Shown: positions 1 to 8,903, counted from the first letter of the stretch. The stretch is 64,000 nt of DNA from Sphingosinicella sp. BN140058 (GCF_004135585.1 NZ_CP035502.1:248001-312000), one strand, 5' to 3'. The notes: generated by a model from the letters alone, not told the origin. A program made the numbers and translations.

Positions 1-77
1 CTGGTCATTCCTGTGCTTTCGAATGATGGGTGACGGTGTTCTCGCCGAACGGATGGATCGGGGCAAGAGCGGGTTTC

Positions 78-950
78 TCACGCGGCGAGGGCGGTCTCGA
101 CTTGGCACGAGGCCCAGAGAGCGTCGAACTCTGGGGTCGTGCTGCGATCGAGCCGCCGCCAGCAATCCCAGGGATCGAAGTTGACGATCGGAATGGTATG
201 GTACCGCAGCCGGAGGAGGGCAGGGGCAAAAAGGCCGATCGAGCGATGTTCGAACTGCCCGAGCTCGGGCGAGTCGTTCACGTCTGCGATCTCAATGGCG
301 TCCCAGCGGCGGCTGGCCGCAAGTGACCGGAAGATCGGTGTTTGCATCCACTGACGGCCGGAGAGGCCGCCTTCTGCAGTGCTCGCCAAATCGAACACTC
401 GAAGATCGCGCGGCCGTTCGAGGATGAAGAGCCGTCCTGGCTCTTTGTGGTGCGCCGGCTGGATTTCGATGAAATTGCCCCGGTCCGCGGTCTTGACCCA
501 GTTGCAGGCTTCGGGTGCCGTGCTGTAGCCCAAGGCTTGCATGAACGCGGACGCATCGCGCCAAGTCGGGTGGCCGGGGAGCACGCGCCAGGATAACAGG
601 CGCCCCGTCTGGTCACGCTTCGCGTCGAGGGCGAGCTCGTCGAAGCCAAGCTCGCGGAAGATGATCTGGTTGATCGGACCGTCGGGAAGCAGCTTCTCGT
701 CGAGGCGATAATCCATGGGAGCCCACCAGGCCGTGGTGCAGCCGACGTCTGGGCAGTAGCTCTGTGCGACGCATGGATCGTCGCAGGTCCACCGCAAAGC
801 CTCCCAACCACTGGCTTTCAGCGGCCCAGCGAATGTCTCCAAGGTGCCGTGGAACAGCAACTGGTCACACGCGGATCGCGGATCGGGCGCGGCTGCCATG
901 ATATCGGCGAGCCAAAGAGGCACTTCGGCGGACGACGTTGATGGCTGCAT
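78..950 (-). CDS. ADP-ribosyltransferase-like hypothetical protein
   Basis: 290 residues. The ATG at 950 is preceded by GGAGGA at ideal spacing, so longer in-frame extensions are rejected. The N-terminal part has LLFHGT (about residues 31-36) followed by a TCDDP...A.SY stretch. This resembles the first strand and the D-D-P-x-x-A helix of ADP-ribosyltransferase folds found in polyvalent phage and plasmid proteins. The C-terminal part (SRRWDAIEIAD...RLRYHTIP) resembles the closing strands of such folds. The glutamate of the H-Y-E triad cannot be placed with certainty. It lies 50 bases downstream of a zinc-ribbon gene on the same strand, so the two are probably co-transcribed. That it is a gene is fairly certain; the ART assignment is a fold-level inference. 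Confidence 0.6.
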   Translation of the reverse strand: MQPSTSSAEVPLWLADIMAAAPDPRSACDQLLFHGTLETFAGPLKASGWEALRWTCDDPCVAQSYCPDVGCTTAWWAPMDYRLDEKLLPDGPINQIIFRELGFDELALDAKRDQTGRLLSWRVLPGHPTWRDASAFMQALGYSTAPEACNWVKTADRGNFIEIQPAHHKEPGRLFILERPRDLRVFDLASTAEGGLSGRQWMQTPIFRSLAASRRWDAIEIADVNDSPELGQFEHRSIGLFAPALLRLRYHTIPIVNFDPWDCWRRLDRSTTPEFDALWASCQVETALAA

Positions 951-1000
951 CTTTTCCTCCTGCGGGACGATCCGCAAGGGAAGCCTCGAGGACCTTCCCT

Positions 1001-1243
1001 TCACTCGGCTGGTAGGAGCCCCGACGGCAGCTCGGAGACTCGACCGCGCCGTTGCTCGTGGCGCTGCCCGCAGCTGGAGCACGTCCAGCCTCCACGAATA
1101 AGCTCGAAGAGGCTTGGCCACCGCTGGTTCAACAGCGTGCGTGCGCAGCCGTTGCATGGCGCGCGGCGACGGCGCCGTTTCCCATTGAGCTCCTTAGCTT
1201 TCGAGATCATCTGCACGGGCAGGCGGGTGAGGGCGCGATACAT
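1001..1243 (-). CDS. Small zinc-ribbon protein
   Basis: 80 residues. Two CxxC knuckles (CNGC near residue 30 and CSSC near 55) with about 22 residues between them form a typical zinc ribbon, preceded by a run of arginines. The ATG at 1243 has GGAG six bases upstream; an internal ATG at 1210 lacks a ribosome site. Comparable small zinc-ribbon proteins lie at 14766-14993 and 44158-44475. A nucleic-acid or protein adaptor role is likely from the fold, but nothing more specific can be seen. Probably the first gene of a two-gene transcript with the ART-like gene. Confidence 0.55.
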   Translation of the reverse strand: MYRALTRLPVQMISKAKELNGKRRRRRAPCNGCARTLLNQRWPSLFELIRGGWTCSSCGQRHEQRRGRVSELPSGLLPAE

Positions 1244-1429
1244 CTTGAGCTCCGGCGGGGTTGGCCCGAGGATAGACGCGCAGGCGGCTGTGAGTCTAGG
1301 AAGTTTGCTGGATCTTTAGCGCCCGGGTGTGGCGGCCTGTGGAAACTACGTAGATTGTTGTTTACATCGTCGGCTGTCGCTGGAACAATCTAACGCGCTT
1401 CTGCTTTGCAACGATATAGAGAGGCGTCA

Positions 1430-1582
1430 ATGAGCGAAAAGACGATGGAAGCAGCGCCGGTGGCGCAGCCAGCATCGAGCGGGATGGAACCTTTCCTTAT
1501 CCAGCCGGCTTGGGTTCAGGAAGAACGAGATGAGGCTCGCAAAGCTCGCGCAATTAAGGAGCTAGGGGAGCGAAAGGGTTAG
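1430..1582 (+). CDS. Small hypothetical protein, 50 aa
   Basis: ATG with GAGAGG seven bases upstream and a TAG stop after 50 codons. The product has a proline/alanine-rich start, a central FLIQPAWV segment and a charged C-terminal helix (QEERDEARKARAIKELGERKG). Codon use is typical of the window. It stands alone between the leftward zinc-ribbon operon and the rightward kinases. No family recognised. About 190 bases from its stop to the first kinase hold no other gene. Confidence 0.45.
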   Translation: MSEKTMEAAPVAQPASSGMEPFLIQPAWVQEERDEARKARAIKELGERKG

Positions 1583-1772
1583 CCTATCATAGGTGAAAAT
1601 CCAGCGGCCCGCCCGGCCGACCGGAGAAATTAACGGTTGATCGCCTGTCCACCTGGGAATAGTACGCGGTCACCGGAGCTTGCGAGGCGAGTGGGCTTTG
1701 TTCTCCGTATCATGAAATCTGCCGTTATTTCAGCGGGTTGACCTTGCGCGTGGGGCGCGTCAGTGGGAGCGC

Positions 1773-3260
1773 ATGATGAGTTCAGTGACGCAAGAGGAAT
1801 TGGATCGTCTGCTGCTTGGGCTCGGGCACTCCGCGATGGAAATTGGGGCGGATTTCTCTGTCCGGCGCCTGAACGAGTTGGCTCTGAAGTGGGACGGCCG
1901 ATCTGCATCGGAGATCCTCGGGCAGAAGCTTATCGCTGTTTGGCCGGATATCAGCCGGGGGAAGATTGGCGATGCTGTTCGCGAGGTGATGCGCTCGCGT
2001 GTGGGGCAAACGGTGCAGGCGACTTGGAAAGGGTCCGCTGGCAGGGCGCTGGATGTGGAAACCGCCGTTGTACCGTGGAGCGATGGCCTGCTGCTCGTGT
2101 CGAAAGACGTGAGCAAGCGGGTGCGAGCTGAGCGGGCTCTTGAACAAGCGTCCGACCGATACCGGTTGGCGACGCTTGCGGTGGAGGACATGATCTACCA
2201 GTGGGACATCGCGGCGGATAGGCTCGTCTGGGCAGATCGAGCGCTGTCGTTTCTTGGGTTGCCGCTTGAGGAGAGGGCGACGACGCTCGATTGGTTTGTG
2301 GAGCGGATCCACCCGGAGGATCGAAATCGGGTAGCCACGAGCCTTAGGGAGGCACTGAGCGGGCCCGGTGCTGTTTGGACGTGCGACTACCGTCTCAGGC
2401 GGGGCGATGGTCAATGGGCGCAGATCAGCGAGAAATGCTTCTTCCTTCGGGAGGCAGACGGTGTCGCGTCCTCCGGGGTTGGAGCCCTGACGGACGTGAC
2501 CGGTCGCCGTGAAGCGGAAGAGGAGGTGGCCCGTCTTCAGTCCGAGCTTGTGCATGTCGCAAGACTGTCTGCGATGGGCACGATGGCCTCCACCCTGGCG
2601 CACGAGATGAATCAGCCGCTGACAGCGATCATGAACTATCTCGGCATGTCGAGGCAGATGCTCGACAAGGGGGACCCCGCGAATGTGCCGAGCGTCAGGG
2701 AGGGGGTTGGTCTCGCGATGGAATCTGCAGAGCGTGCTGGCGAGATCATCCGGCGGCTGCGGCGAATGGTGATGAAGGGAAGGGTGTCCGTCGAGACGTT
2801 CTCGGTTGCCACCGCGGTCAAGGAGGCAGTTGAGTTCGGCTTGCTCGGGCAGCGGTCAATTCACGCAGTGCAGGAGGTGGATGCCGACCTCAAGATCGAG
2901 GGAGACCCAGTTCAGCTGCAGCAGGTCCTGGTCAATCTGGTCAGGAACGCGGCCGAAGCTATGAATGGACAGGAAGATGGTTCGATTCTGGTCAGGGCTA
3001 CGAGCAGGGAGAAAATTGCCCGTATTGAGGTGGTAGACAACGGGCCGGGCATCGCACCCGAGAAGAAGGCGCGGCTCTTCGAGCCGTTCACCTCGACAAA
3101 GGATACGGGGATGGGCATCGGGCTTCCGATCAGCCGCACGATAATCGAGGCGCACGGCGGGCAGATCTGGGCTGAGTCTGGGGTTGTTCGGGGGACCCGC
3201 TTCATCATCGATATACCAAAGTTGGCGAATAAGCGGCGACAAGCCCCCGCCGTGCGTTGA
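1773..3260 (+). CDS. PAS-domain sensor histidine kinase (FixL-like), copy 1
   Basis: 495 residues, no membrane segment, so a cytoplasmic sensor. An N-terminal PAS-like region (about 15-110) is followed by a PAS_3-type fold (about 130-245, with WDI..D.LVW and RIHPEDR), a short coiled coil and a HisKA dimerisation domain with phospho-acceptor His277 in LAHEMNQPLTA. A HATPase domain follows, with an N box (NLVRNAAEA), VDNGPGIA and GMGIGLPIS. The H-box type is that of FixL-like oxygen or redox sensors, but no haem-binding residue is evident. The ATG at 1773 follows GGGAG. The very similar kinase starts 55 bases after its stop. No response regulator lies near, so the partner must be elsewhere or the two kinases act on each other; that is inference. 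Confidence 0.9.
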   Translation: MMSSVTQEELDRLLLGLGHSAMEIGADFSVRRLNELALKWDGRSASEILGQKLIAVWPDISRGKIGDAVREVMRSRVGQTVQATWKGSAGRALDVETAVVPWSDGLLLVSKDVSKRVRAERALEQASDRYRLATLAVEDMIYQWDIAADRLVWADRALSFLGLPLEERATTLDWFVERIHPEDRNRVATSLREALSGPGAVWTCDYRLRRGDGQWAQISEKCFFLREADGVASSGVGALTDVTGRREAEEEVARLQSELVHVARLSAMGTMASTLAHEMNQPLTAIMNYLGMSRQMLDKGDPANVPSVREGVGLAMESAERAGEIIRRLRRMVMKGRVSVETFSVATAVKEAVEFGLLGQRSIHAVQEVDADLKIEGDPVQLQQVLVNLVRNAAEAMNGQEDGSILVRATSREKIARIEVVDNGPGIAPEKKARLFEPFTSTKDTGMGIGLPISRTIIEAHGGQIWAESGVVRGTRFIIDIPKLANKRRQAPAVR

Positions 3261-3315
3261 TCGGCTGAGCCGTTGGGGGACGGCGGAGGACCGCCAGCCT
3301 GAGGCTTCGCCGGCA

Positions 3316-4785
3316 ATGAAAGAACAAATGATCGTAGCTTTCGAGAACGACCGGTTGGTGGAGCTGGTTGAACATCTGCGTCTCGCGGTTGTGGTGATTG
3401 CTCCGGATTTCAAGATCGGATGGGCGAGCAAGGCTGCGGCTGCCATGGACGGCCGCACTGCAGATGTCTTGGTGGGCCGCTCTGTCTGGGAGGTATGGCC
3501 TGATCTTGACGCCCTGGAACTGGGCGCTGCCGCCAAGCAGGTGATGAAAGCGCGGGAGCCTCGAAGCGTTCGCCTCCGGTTTGCAAACTTGGCGGAGGAG
3601 CGGCGGTGGGCAATCACCCGGGTAGAGCCGTGGGGCGAGGGAATAGCCTTCATCACCCGCGAGGTGACTGCCCAATCGATAGCTCAGACCGAACTCGATG
3701 ATCTGCGGTCGAAACATCGGCTGCTCACCCAGGCCGCGGAAGAGGTCCTTTGGGAATGGGACGTAGATGCGGACCGGCTGGTTTGGAGTCCTGCCGGACA
3801 GACGTTCTTCGGGGAGGACATCCCAGACGGAGTGCCGATCCGGTGGTGGCTTGATCGCATTCACCCCGACGATCGCGCCCGAGTCTGGTCGGGCGCGCAG
3901 GAAGCCCTTAGCGTCGGAGGCGGCGTCTGGGTCAAAGAATACCGTGTGCTCGCTGCGGCCGGTCGCTACGCGAGGGTCAGGACGAGGGCATATCCCACCG
4001 CAGAGGAAGCTGGGCGTCCAACACGCCTCTTAGGAGCGTTGATCGACCTGAGTGCGGCGCACCAGGCGGCGGAAGAGCTGCGGAGGCTTCAGGCCGAGCT
4101 CGTCCAGATGTCTCGCATCAGCGCGATGGGGACCATGGCGTCGACCCTGGCTCATGAGCTGAACCAGCCGTTGACGGCGGCCCGGAATTTCATAGGCGGG
4201 CTCGAGCGGGCTATGGCGGCCAAGGAACTCGACCGGGAGCTTCTTGCCGAGGGCGTCCAACACGCCAAGCTTAGCATCGATCGCGCCGGAGAGATCATTC
4301 GGAGTCTTCGCAGATCGATCGATAACCGGACGGCGCCGAGCGGTGTCGTCGATCTCAGAACCGTCTGTGACGACGCGTTGGCGATGGTGCTACTGGGGGT
4401 CGACAAGGCCTCGTTGGCGATAACTCTGCAAGTGCCAAGGGGTTTGTTGGTGGTTGGAGATGCCGTCCAGCTGCAGCACGTGTTTATCAACTTGCTGCGC
4501 AACGCCGTCGAGGCGATGCACGCGTCGGATATGAAGGACCTAGGTCTGCGAGCGTCCGACGCCGGCGCGGCAGTCCGGGTCGAGATCTCCGATCGGGGAC
4601 CTGGGATACCGGCCGCCGAGCGTAACCGGCTCTTCGAACCGGTTGCATCATTGAAAGAACGTGGGCTCGGAATAGGCTTGTCGATCAGCCGGACCATTGT
4701 CGAAAAGCATGGCGGCAAGATCTGGGTCGAAGATCGGAAGGACGGCGGAACGCGCTTCATCGTGCAGCTCAAGAAAGTCGACTAG
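3316..4785 (+). CDS. PAS-domain sensor histidine kinase (FixL-like), copy 2
   Basis: 489 residues with the same order as the preceding kinase: PAS-like (about 15-118), PAS_3-type (about 135-245, RIHPDDR), HisKA with His280 in LAHELNQPLTA, then HATPase (NLLRNAVEA, DRGPGIPA, GLGIGLSIS). The two share long stretches such as RxSAMGTMASTLAHExNQPLTA, which shows a tandem duplication followed by divergence in the sensor halves. The ATG at 3316 is chosen because upstream in-frame codons overlap the first kinase and code for unlikely sequence. A weak GAGG lies 11 bases upstream. Probably co-transcribed with copy 1. No response regulator is adjacent. Confidence 0.9.
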   Translation: MKEQMIVAFENDRLVELVEHLRLAVVVIAPDFKIGWASKAAAAMDGRTADVLVGRSVWEVWPDLDALELGAAAKQVMKAREPRSVRLRFANLAEERRWAITRVEPWGEGIAFITREVTAQSIAQTELDDLRSKHRLLTQAAEEVLWEWDVDADRLVWSPAGQTFFGEDIPDGVPIRWWLDRIHPDDRARVWSGAQEALSVGGGVWVKEYRVLAAAGRYARVRTRAYPTAEEAGRPTRLLGALIDLSAAHQAAEELRRLQAELVQMSRISAMGTMASTLAHELNQPLTAARNFIGGLERAMAAKELDRELLAEGVQHAKLSIDRAGEIIRSLRRSIDNRTAPSGVVDLRTVCDDALAMVLLGVDKASLAITLQVPRGLLVVGDAVQLQHVFINLLRNAVEAMHASDMKDLGLRASDAGAAVRVEISDRGPGIPAAERNRLFEPVASLKERGLGIGLSISRTIVEKHGGKIWVEDRKDGGTRFIVQLKKVD

Positions 4786-4829
4786 AACCGAGCCCCTGCA
4801 GATCGTTACGCCTGCTAAACATAATCCTT

Positions 4830-4857
4830 ATTATCACACTTTTTTGTTTGTTGTAAA
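4830..4857 (-). promoter_or_regulatory. Candidate sigma-70-type promoter in an AT-rich island
   Basis: On the minus strand TTTACA and GATAAT are separated by 16 bases, each one base from consensus. They sit in a strikingly AT-rich island (about 4810-4865) just after the kinase stop codon. Leftward transcription would run antisense into the second kinase; no leftward gene begins there. The island could instead drive the small rightward ORFs after 5000, although the plus-strand hexamers are poorer. Confidence 0.3.
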
Positions 4858-5001
4858 TGACTTAACGGGCGTCCGCGAGTGACGCAGCGCCGGTGGCAAG
4901 GCCCACTGTTGCCTAGAATGCCGCCTCGCTTCTTCCACAGGCGCGATGATCTCTTGGCCGCTGCATGACACCTTCGCAGCGCGTCTTCGTTGAGCGTGCT
5001 T

Positions 5002-5166
5002 ATGGAGCCGCGAGCCGATACCTGGTTGATGGAGATCGCCGCTCTCCAACTGTTGCCAATGTGCGAATTGGAGGCCCTGAAGCGAGACGCTTTGGTCCGA
5101 CGATCGCTAGAGGACGTAGCCCGCGCTATCGCCGCCATCGAGGCTAAGATGGCGACCAGGCATTGA
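5002..5166 (+). CDS. Possible small helical protein, 54 aa
   Basis: ATG to TGA, 54 residues, predicted almost entirely as amphipathic helix (LEALKRDALVRRSLEDVARA and following). The alternation of leucine/alanine with charged residues looks coding, but the ribosome-binding site is weak, and GTG at 4996 or TTG at 4990 could be the start. No family recognised. Confidence 0.38.
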   Translation: MEPRADTWLMEIAALQLLPMCELEALKRDALVRRSLEDVARAIAAIEAKMATRH

Positions 5167-5221
5167 AGAGAGATCTCCAAAGGGCGAGACCGGCGGACAA
5201 ATCCGGACCTCGGCCGCATAG

Positions 5222-5500
5222 GTGATGACGAGATTTCCGGTCCTGTGCCGTGGAATAGAAACCGTCCCGGCCGTATCGATGGGGCGTCGATTTGGGGACG
5301 ACGTGATGAACTGCAGCATTGATTCGAAGTGGACTGAGCCCGGTTCAGAGGCATCAGCCACGCGGCCGTCTGTGAGCGCCGCCAGAGAGGCGCTGCGGCG
5401 GGATATATCGATCTGGCTGGCTAGATCCTACCCACCCTCGGGCAGTCCGGCGGCGGAGATTGCTCGTCAGCCGCGGTCAGCCTGTCTGGAACCAGCTTAG
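5222..5500 (+). CDS. Uncertain hypothetical ORF, 92 aa
   Basis: Begins with a double ATG. The first third (FPVLCRGIETVPAVSMGRRF) looks like structured protein and the middle has a helix (AAREALRRDISIWLARSY). The tail is low quality and there is no clear Shine-Dalgarno. Opposite-strand frames over the same bases look like translated noise. Listed as the best candidate in the 390-base stretch between the previous ORF and the next gene; it may be non-coding. Confidence 0.28.
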   Translation: MMTRFPVLCRGIETVPAVSMGRRFGDDVMNCSIDSKWTEPGSEASATRPSVSAAREALRRDISIWLARSYPPSGSPAAEIARQPRSACLEPA

Positions 5501-5558
5501 CGTTGCTTTCGTGACTGCCGGCGTCCGGTTGAGGCGGTGCATGCACCGCGCCGCCTCG

Positions 5559-6788
5559 TCACGTGGCGTGGTCGGAGGCCTGCCCGATCTCGGTTGGGAT
5601 GGCGATACGGATGCCGTCCATCGAGAGACCGGAGATGAATGCCCCTGCCGCAGTAGAGGCTAGGCCGTAGCGCCACCCTGGATCGGCCTCGTAGAAGGCT
5701 GTCTTCATGACATGAAGGTGGAAAGCGTCCCCCTGCCCCCTGGGCAACTCCTCGGCGACCGCAGCGAGCTCGGTGTGGATCGCCACGAGGGTGAGCGCGA
5801 GCCTCTCCCGCGGCGCGGGATCGAACAGGGTCATGCATTCCGCTCGCGATGCGCTTTCCCGGAGCGTATCGCTCATCAGCGGGTTGCGCTTGTGGCTGGT
5901 GCGGATGCTATCGGCGACTGATTGGAGGTGGGCGTAAGCATCATTGGCTGCCGTAGTGAAGTGGGCTGCTGCAGTCGCGAGTACCGACGCGAGGATCGCG
6001 ACGCGCATTGTCACCTGCTCGAATCGCAAACCGGAGAGTGCATTTGCGAGGAGCTCCTCGACCGCTCCGGCGGTGAGTGGGTGGAGACCCGAGGTCGGAG
6101 GAAGCTCAGCGCCGAGGAGCCCCTGCCGGGCGCGAACGCGCAGCTCGTCGACCTTGCCAGCGAGCTCGGTGGCAGGGATGCGCTCAATGGCATTGACGTG
6201 CGCCATTATACAAGGACAGTGGGGCTTCTCGTGAAAGCAGCTTCGCCCTGCCTCCATTGCCGCACGGTAGAAAGCGGGCACGTCTGCCATGTTGGCAGTC
6301 GGGATCATGCCCCAGAAGTTCATGAGGCCAAGGTTCATGAACGCGACTGCATTCGGGAAAATCCTGGATGCCCGTAGGTAGTGAGCGTACGCGATATCCG
6401 GCATCTTGAGCTGGTATTGGTAGAGTAGCCCATCGTTCACCAACGCTCGTGAGACAATGTCTCGGACGTAGGTTTCCCGTTTAGGAAACGGGGAAGCAGC
6501 CTCTTCGGCATCTAGACGCGCGAGCCCAAGCTTCACGGCACGACTGTAGAGCCGGCTTACAAGGCGCCTACGGTCCGGACGCGCAGCGCGGATGCCGGTG
6601 CCCAGGATGTTGCCGAGGGTGAAGCTTGCGTCCGGATCGTATCGGGCCGCCTCATGGAACCGGAGAAGCGCACGCCACTTCGGCTCCCCACCGTGGTGGA
6701 AGTAGATGTTGGCGATTTGTCCGTTCGCGAATGCGCGCACTTCGAGGTGGTTGCGAGCGAGGGCATCCTCAGGGGTCGGTGCGTACAT
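5559..6788 (-). CDS. TPR/Sel1-like hypothetical protein
   Basis: 409 residues from ATG 6788 (MYAPTPEDAL); an in-frame ATG at 6905 would add 39 residues of poor composition. The N-terminal two thirds is helical with spaced A-x-x-x-Y/F and G-x-x-x-x-x-A patterns (LLRFHEAARYDPDASFTLGN, AYAHYLRASRIFPNAVAFMN) as in tetratricopeptide or Sel1-type repeats. The C-terminal part is alanine-rich helix. No signal peptide. It follows a secreted-protein gene on the same strand with a 172-base gap containing a strong but apparently unused ribosome site. Molecular role unknown. Confidence 0.6.
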   Translation of the reverse strand: MYAPTPEDALARNHLEVRAFANGQIANIYFHHGGEPKWRALLRFHEAARYDPDASFTLGNILGTGIRAARPDRRRLVSRLYSRAVKLGLARLDAEEAASPFPKRETYVRDIVSRALVNDGLLYQYQLKMPDIAYAHYLRASRIFPNAVAFMNLGLMNFWGMIPTANMADVPAFYRAAMEAGRSCFHEKPHCPCIMAHVNAIERIPATELAGKVDELRVRARQGLLGAELPPTSGLHPLTAGAVEELLANALSGLRFEQVTMRVAILASVLATAAAHFTTAANDAYAHLQSVADSIRTSHKRNPLMSDTLRESASRAECMTLFDPAPRERLALTLVAIHTELAAVAEELPRGQGDAFHLHVMKTAFYEADPGWRYGLASTAAGAFISGLSMDGIRIAIPTEIGQASDHAT

Positions 6789-6935
6789 GTGAGGCTCGCG
6801 TGATGGCCCGTCGATCTTGCCCCGAGGCGGTGACTTTGTCGAGGTCGGGCTAAAGCGATTAGGATTTTGTGCCCTGGTGCGGACCGCCAAGGCCGAATGG
6901 CTCATGCGGCGGCGGCGTCACCGTCGGCGATGGCG

Positions 6936-6954
6936 CATCAGGGCTCCTCCCCTG
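6936..6954 (-). repeat. 19-base block shared with the SRAP gene start
   Basis: On the minus strand this reads CAGGGGAGGAGCCCTRATG and matches 11416-11434 in all but the R position. At 11416 the block holds the end of a 62-aa gene, the Shine-Dalgarno and the start codon of the SRAP gene. Here it leads only to a six-codon frame (MRHRRR, TGA) lying between two genes. The flanks also resemble each other (VRNP codons before it, R-rich codons after). It looks like the fossil of a second copy of the same gene junction. Confidence 0.5.
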
Positions 6955-6960
6955 AGGCGC

Positions 6961-7401
6961 CTAGTTCGGGTTCCGCACACAGATCCCCGTCGTTTCGCGA
7001 AGCGGGGCTCCGCTAAGTGTCATGCCGCCGCTTCGAAATCGCCCGGACTTCCTGTCGATGATGAGCGTCGAAACCGCCTGGTCCCACTTTCCAGCACCAA
7101 TTGGCAAGCGAAACGAGTAGGAGGCCACCAGCACGTTGTCGTCGTCCTGCGCGATCACGTGCTCGTGGCCCACCTCATCGCGGATGTGCGTTCTGAAGAC
7201 GCCGAACTGGACAGTTTCGGTGTCGGGCTCGCCCGAGGCTGTACTCGTACAGCGCCATCGTTCGTGTGCGAGGCCGAACTCTCGCCGTGCCGCTTGATCG
7301 ATGATCGCCTGGTCCGATTGGTCGCCCCCGAGGTGCGCCATCGACGAGAACGGTGCACTGGTCGCGGCGATGCTGAGGAGAATTCGGCGCGTTCTCATCA
7401 T
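6961..7401 (-). CDS. Exported hypothetical protein
   Basis: 146 residues from ATG 7401, with AAGGA six bases upstream; a TTG two codons earlier is less likely. The N-terminus (MMRTRRILLSIAATSAPFSS) has basic residues followed by a short hydrophobic stretch, consistent with a Sec or weak Tat signal. The rest is a mixed beta-rich domain ending ICVRNPN. No family recognised. Same strand as the TPR-like gene. Its last codons resemble the end of the 62-aa gene next to the SRAP gene. Confidence 0.6.
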   Translation of the reverse strand: MMRTRRILLSIAATSAPFSSMAHLGGDQSDQAIIDQAARREFGLAHERWRCTSTASGEPDTETVQFGVFRTHIRDEVGHEHVIAQDDDNVLVASYSFRLPIGAGKWDQAVSTLIIDRKSGRFRSGGMTLSGAPLRETTGICVRNPN

Positions 7402-7719
7402 CGGCAATCCTTAGGCTCACGTGAGCGGAAAGCGGGCGGTGTTTGTGGTTGGCAAAAGACCCAACGGTGGTCGCATTCCAGCCGGTGTCCATCCGCGTCA
7501 CCATGCTTGGCCTATTGCCTCATTGCGTCGCGCACAACCCTTTCAGCCGGCGCAGGTCATCCAAGAGCTGCGCGGTGGCGGGGCATGTCTCCCGGTCATG
7601 CCGGTGAACGCCGCGGCGCGGGAAGAAGGTGGTCTGCCGTTCGTTCGTCACTGCGGTGCAGGACGAGAGAGGCTGTACACCGTTGCGGTAGGCAAGTGGG
7701 AAGAGCAGCTCAGGCACGG
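7402..7719 (+). other. Intergenic stretch without a credible gene
   Basis: About 318 bases between the exported-protein gene and the HTH-protein gene. All frames give arginine- or proline-rich sequence with no ribosome site. It presumably carries the promoter of the exported-protein operon, but no convincing -35/-10 pair was seen. Confidence 0.4.
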
Positions 7720-8778
7720 CTACGGTTGGGGCTCGCCTCGCGGGTGAGGGAGCTTTCCGGCAGCAACCTTGGCCCAGAAGCCTCGTGGTGGGTTGGCGAT
7801 GTGCCGCGAGCGAGCTGCCTTGTGGACAGCGACATCGCTGACGTCGAATTGGCGGGCCACATGGACGGTGGGCATGCTCCAGAGCAGGCGCCGGAGCTCG
7901 TCGTCCGAGACGCTGTGCCACGCGGAGAAGTCCTTGATCGGCGAATAGCCAGCTTTTAGCCGGTGATCGTTAACCAGTGCTAAGCGGGCGGCGTGGGCGG
8001 CCTGCTCTGTCTCCCGTTCTCTGGCCCGCAGTGCCAGCCATTCATGATGCTGTTGCCTAGCGCGTTCCGCGTCCGCGGCGGCGGCGGCGCGCGCCGCTGT
8101 CTCGGCCGCGAGTTCCCGAGCCTCTGTCGTCTTCATTGCCCTGCGGATCGGGGCCGGGAGAGCGTCGACGAGATCGAACACCACGGCTGAGTAGGCGCGA
8201 AACGTCGCTGCGTGCTCCGCCGCGAAGAATTGTGCGGCCGCCTCGGCGCTCTGAAGATGGATCTTCGGATCGCGAACCCCGATTGGAAGAACCTCATTAT
8301 GCCAAGCCAGCCAGGGCGAGCGACCGACGAGTTGGTGACAGGCTCGGGTAAGGCTTTCGTGGTCAGGGTAGCTTAGGAGGTCAGATCGGCTTGATCTCTT
8401 CGTTGTTCGGAAGCGAGGGTGGAGAGACGCGAGAGTAAGGAGGGCGCAATTTTGCGCTGCGTCGCCATCGGTTCGCGTGAGGCGCGAGACCGTGGCCTGC
8501 TCGCCCGTGCTTCGTGGGATCTCCGGATCGAGATGGGCGTCAGTGAGCCACTGCCCTTCGACCGCTCTGTTGAGAGCGACTAAGTTCTCGCGGACCCGTG
8601 ACCGAGCCCACCAGACGGCGGGGGGAGTGCCCGGGTATCCGGCTAGGAGAGTGGAGACAGGAACGAGGGTCGTCAGGCGAGCCGGATTGAGGCGGCGCCG
8701 CTGCATCTCAGCGACCCACGCGCCTAGGTATGTTGACCAGGCTATGGTTGCTCGTGCCCGCTGGACGGATCTCTGCAT
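7720..8778 (-). CDS. Protein with C-terminal helix-turn-helix
   Basis: 352 residues. The C-terminal 60 residues (DDELRRLLWSMPTVHVARQF, then DVSDVAVHKAARSRHIANPP and RGFWAKVAAGK) match the pattern of a small helix-turn-helix domain that ends in PPRGYWAKxxxGK in many phage- and plasmid-type proteins. A charged alanine-rich coiled coil (about 215-270) links it to a helical N-terminal region of unknown fold. A DNA-binding role is inferred from the tail. ATG at 8778 has only a weak AAG-type ribosome site. Confidence 0.6.
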   Translation of the reverse strand: MQRSVQRARATIAWSTYLGAWVAEMQRRRLNPARLTTLVPVSTLLAGYPGTPPAVWWARSRVRENLVALNRAVEGQWLTDAHLDPEIPRSTGEQATVSRLTRTDGDAAQNCALLTLASLHPRFRTTKRSSRSDLLSYPDHESLTRACHQLVGRSPWLAWHNEVLPIGVRDPKIHLQSAEAAAQFFAAEHAATFRAYSAVVFDLVDALPAPIRRAMKTTEARELAAETAARAAAAADAERARQQHHEWLALRARERETEQAAHAARLALVNDHRLKAGYSPIKDFSAWHSVSDDELRRLLWSMPTVHVARQFDVSDVAVHKAARSRHIANPPRGFWAKVAAGKLPHPRGEPQP

Positions 8779-8903
8779 GGCCGCAGCTTAGCACAATTGG
8801 AGACCATGCGGCACCTTCGTAGCCGTGGCGCTCGCCCACTTTCTGCTGGGCACCTGCGGCAAGGCGCCCGACGTCCTTGGCGCGGTGGACGGAAGTGCTG
8901 CTT

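Noticed and set aside
1382..1407. GGAAC followed 17 bases later by CTTT, resembling an EcfG general-stress promoter
   Set aside because: The -10 element should be CGTT; only the -35 half matches, so chance is likely.
6817..7959. 380-codon plus-strand frame
   Set aside because: Arginine/proline-rich translation opposite three better leftward genes with ribosome sites and signal peptide; no ribosome site of its own.
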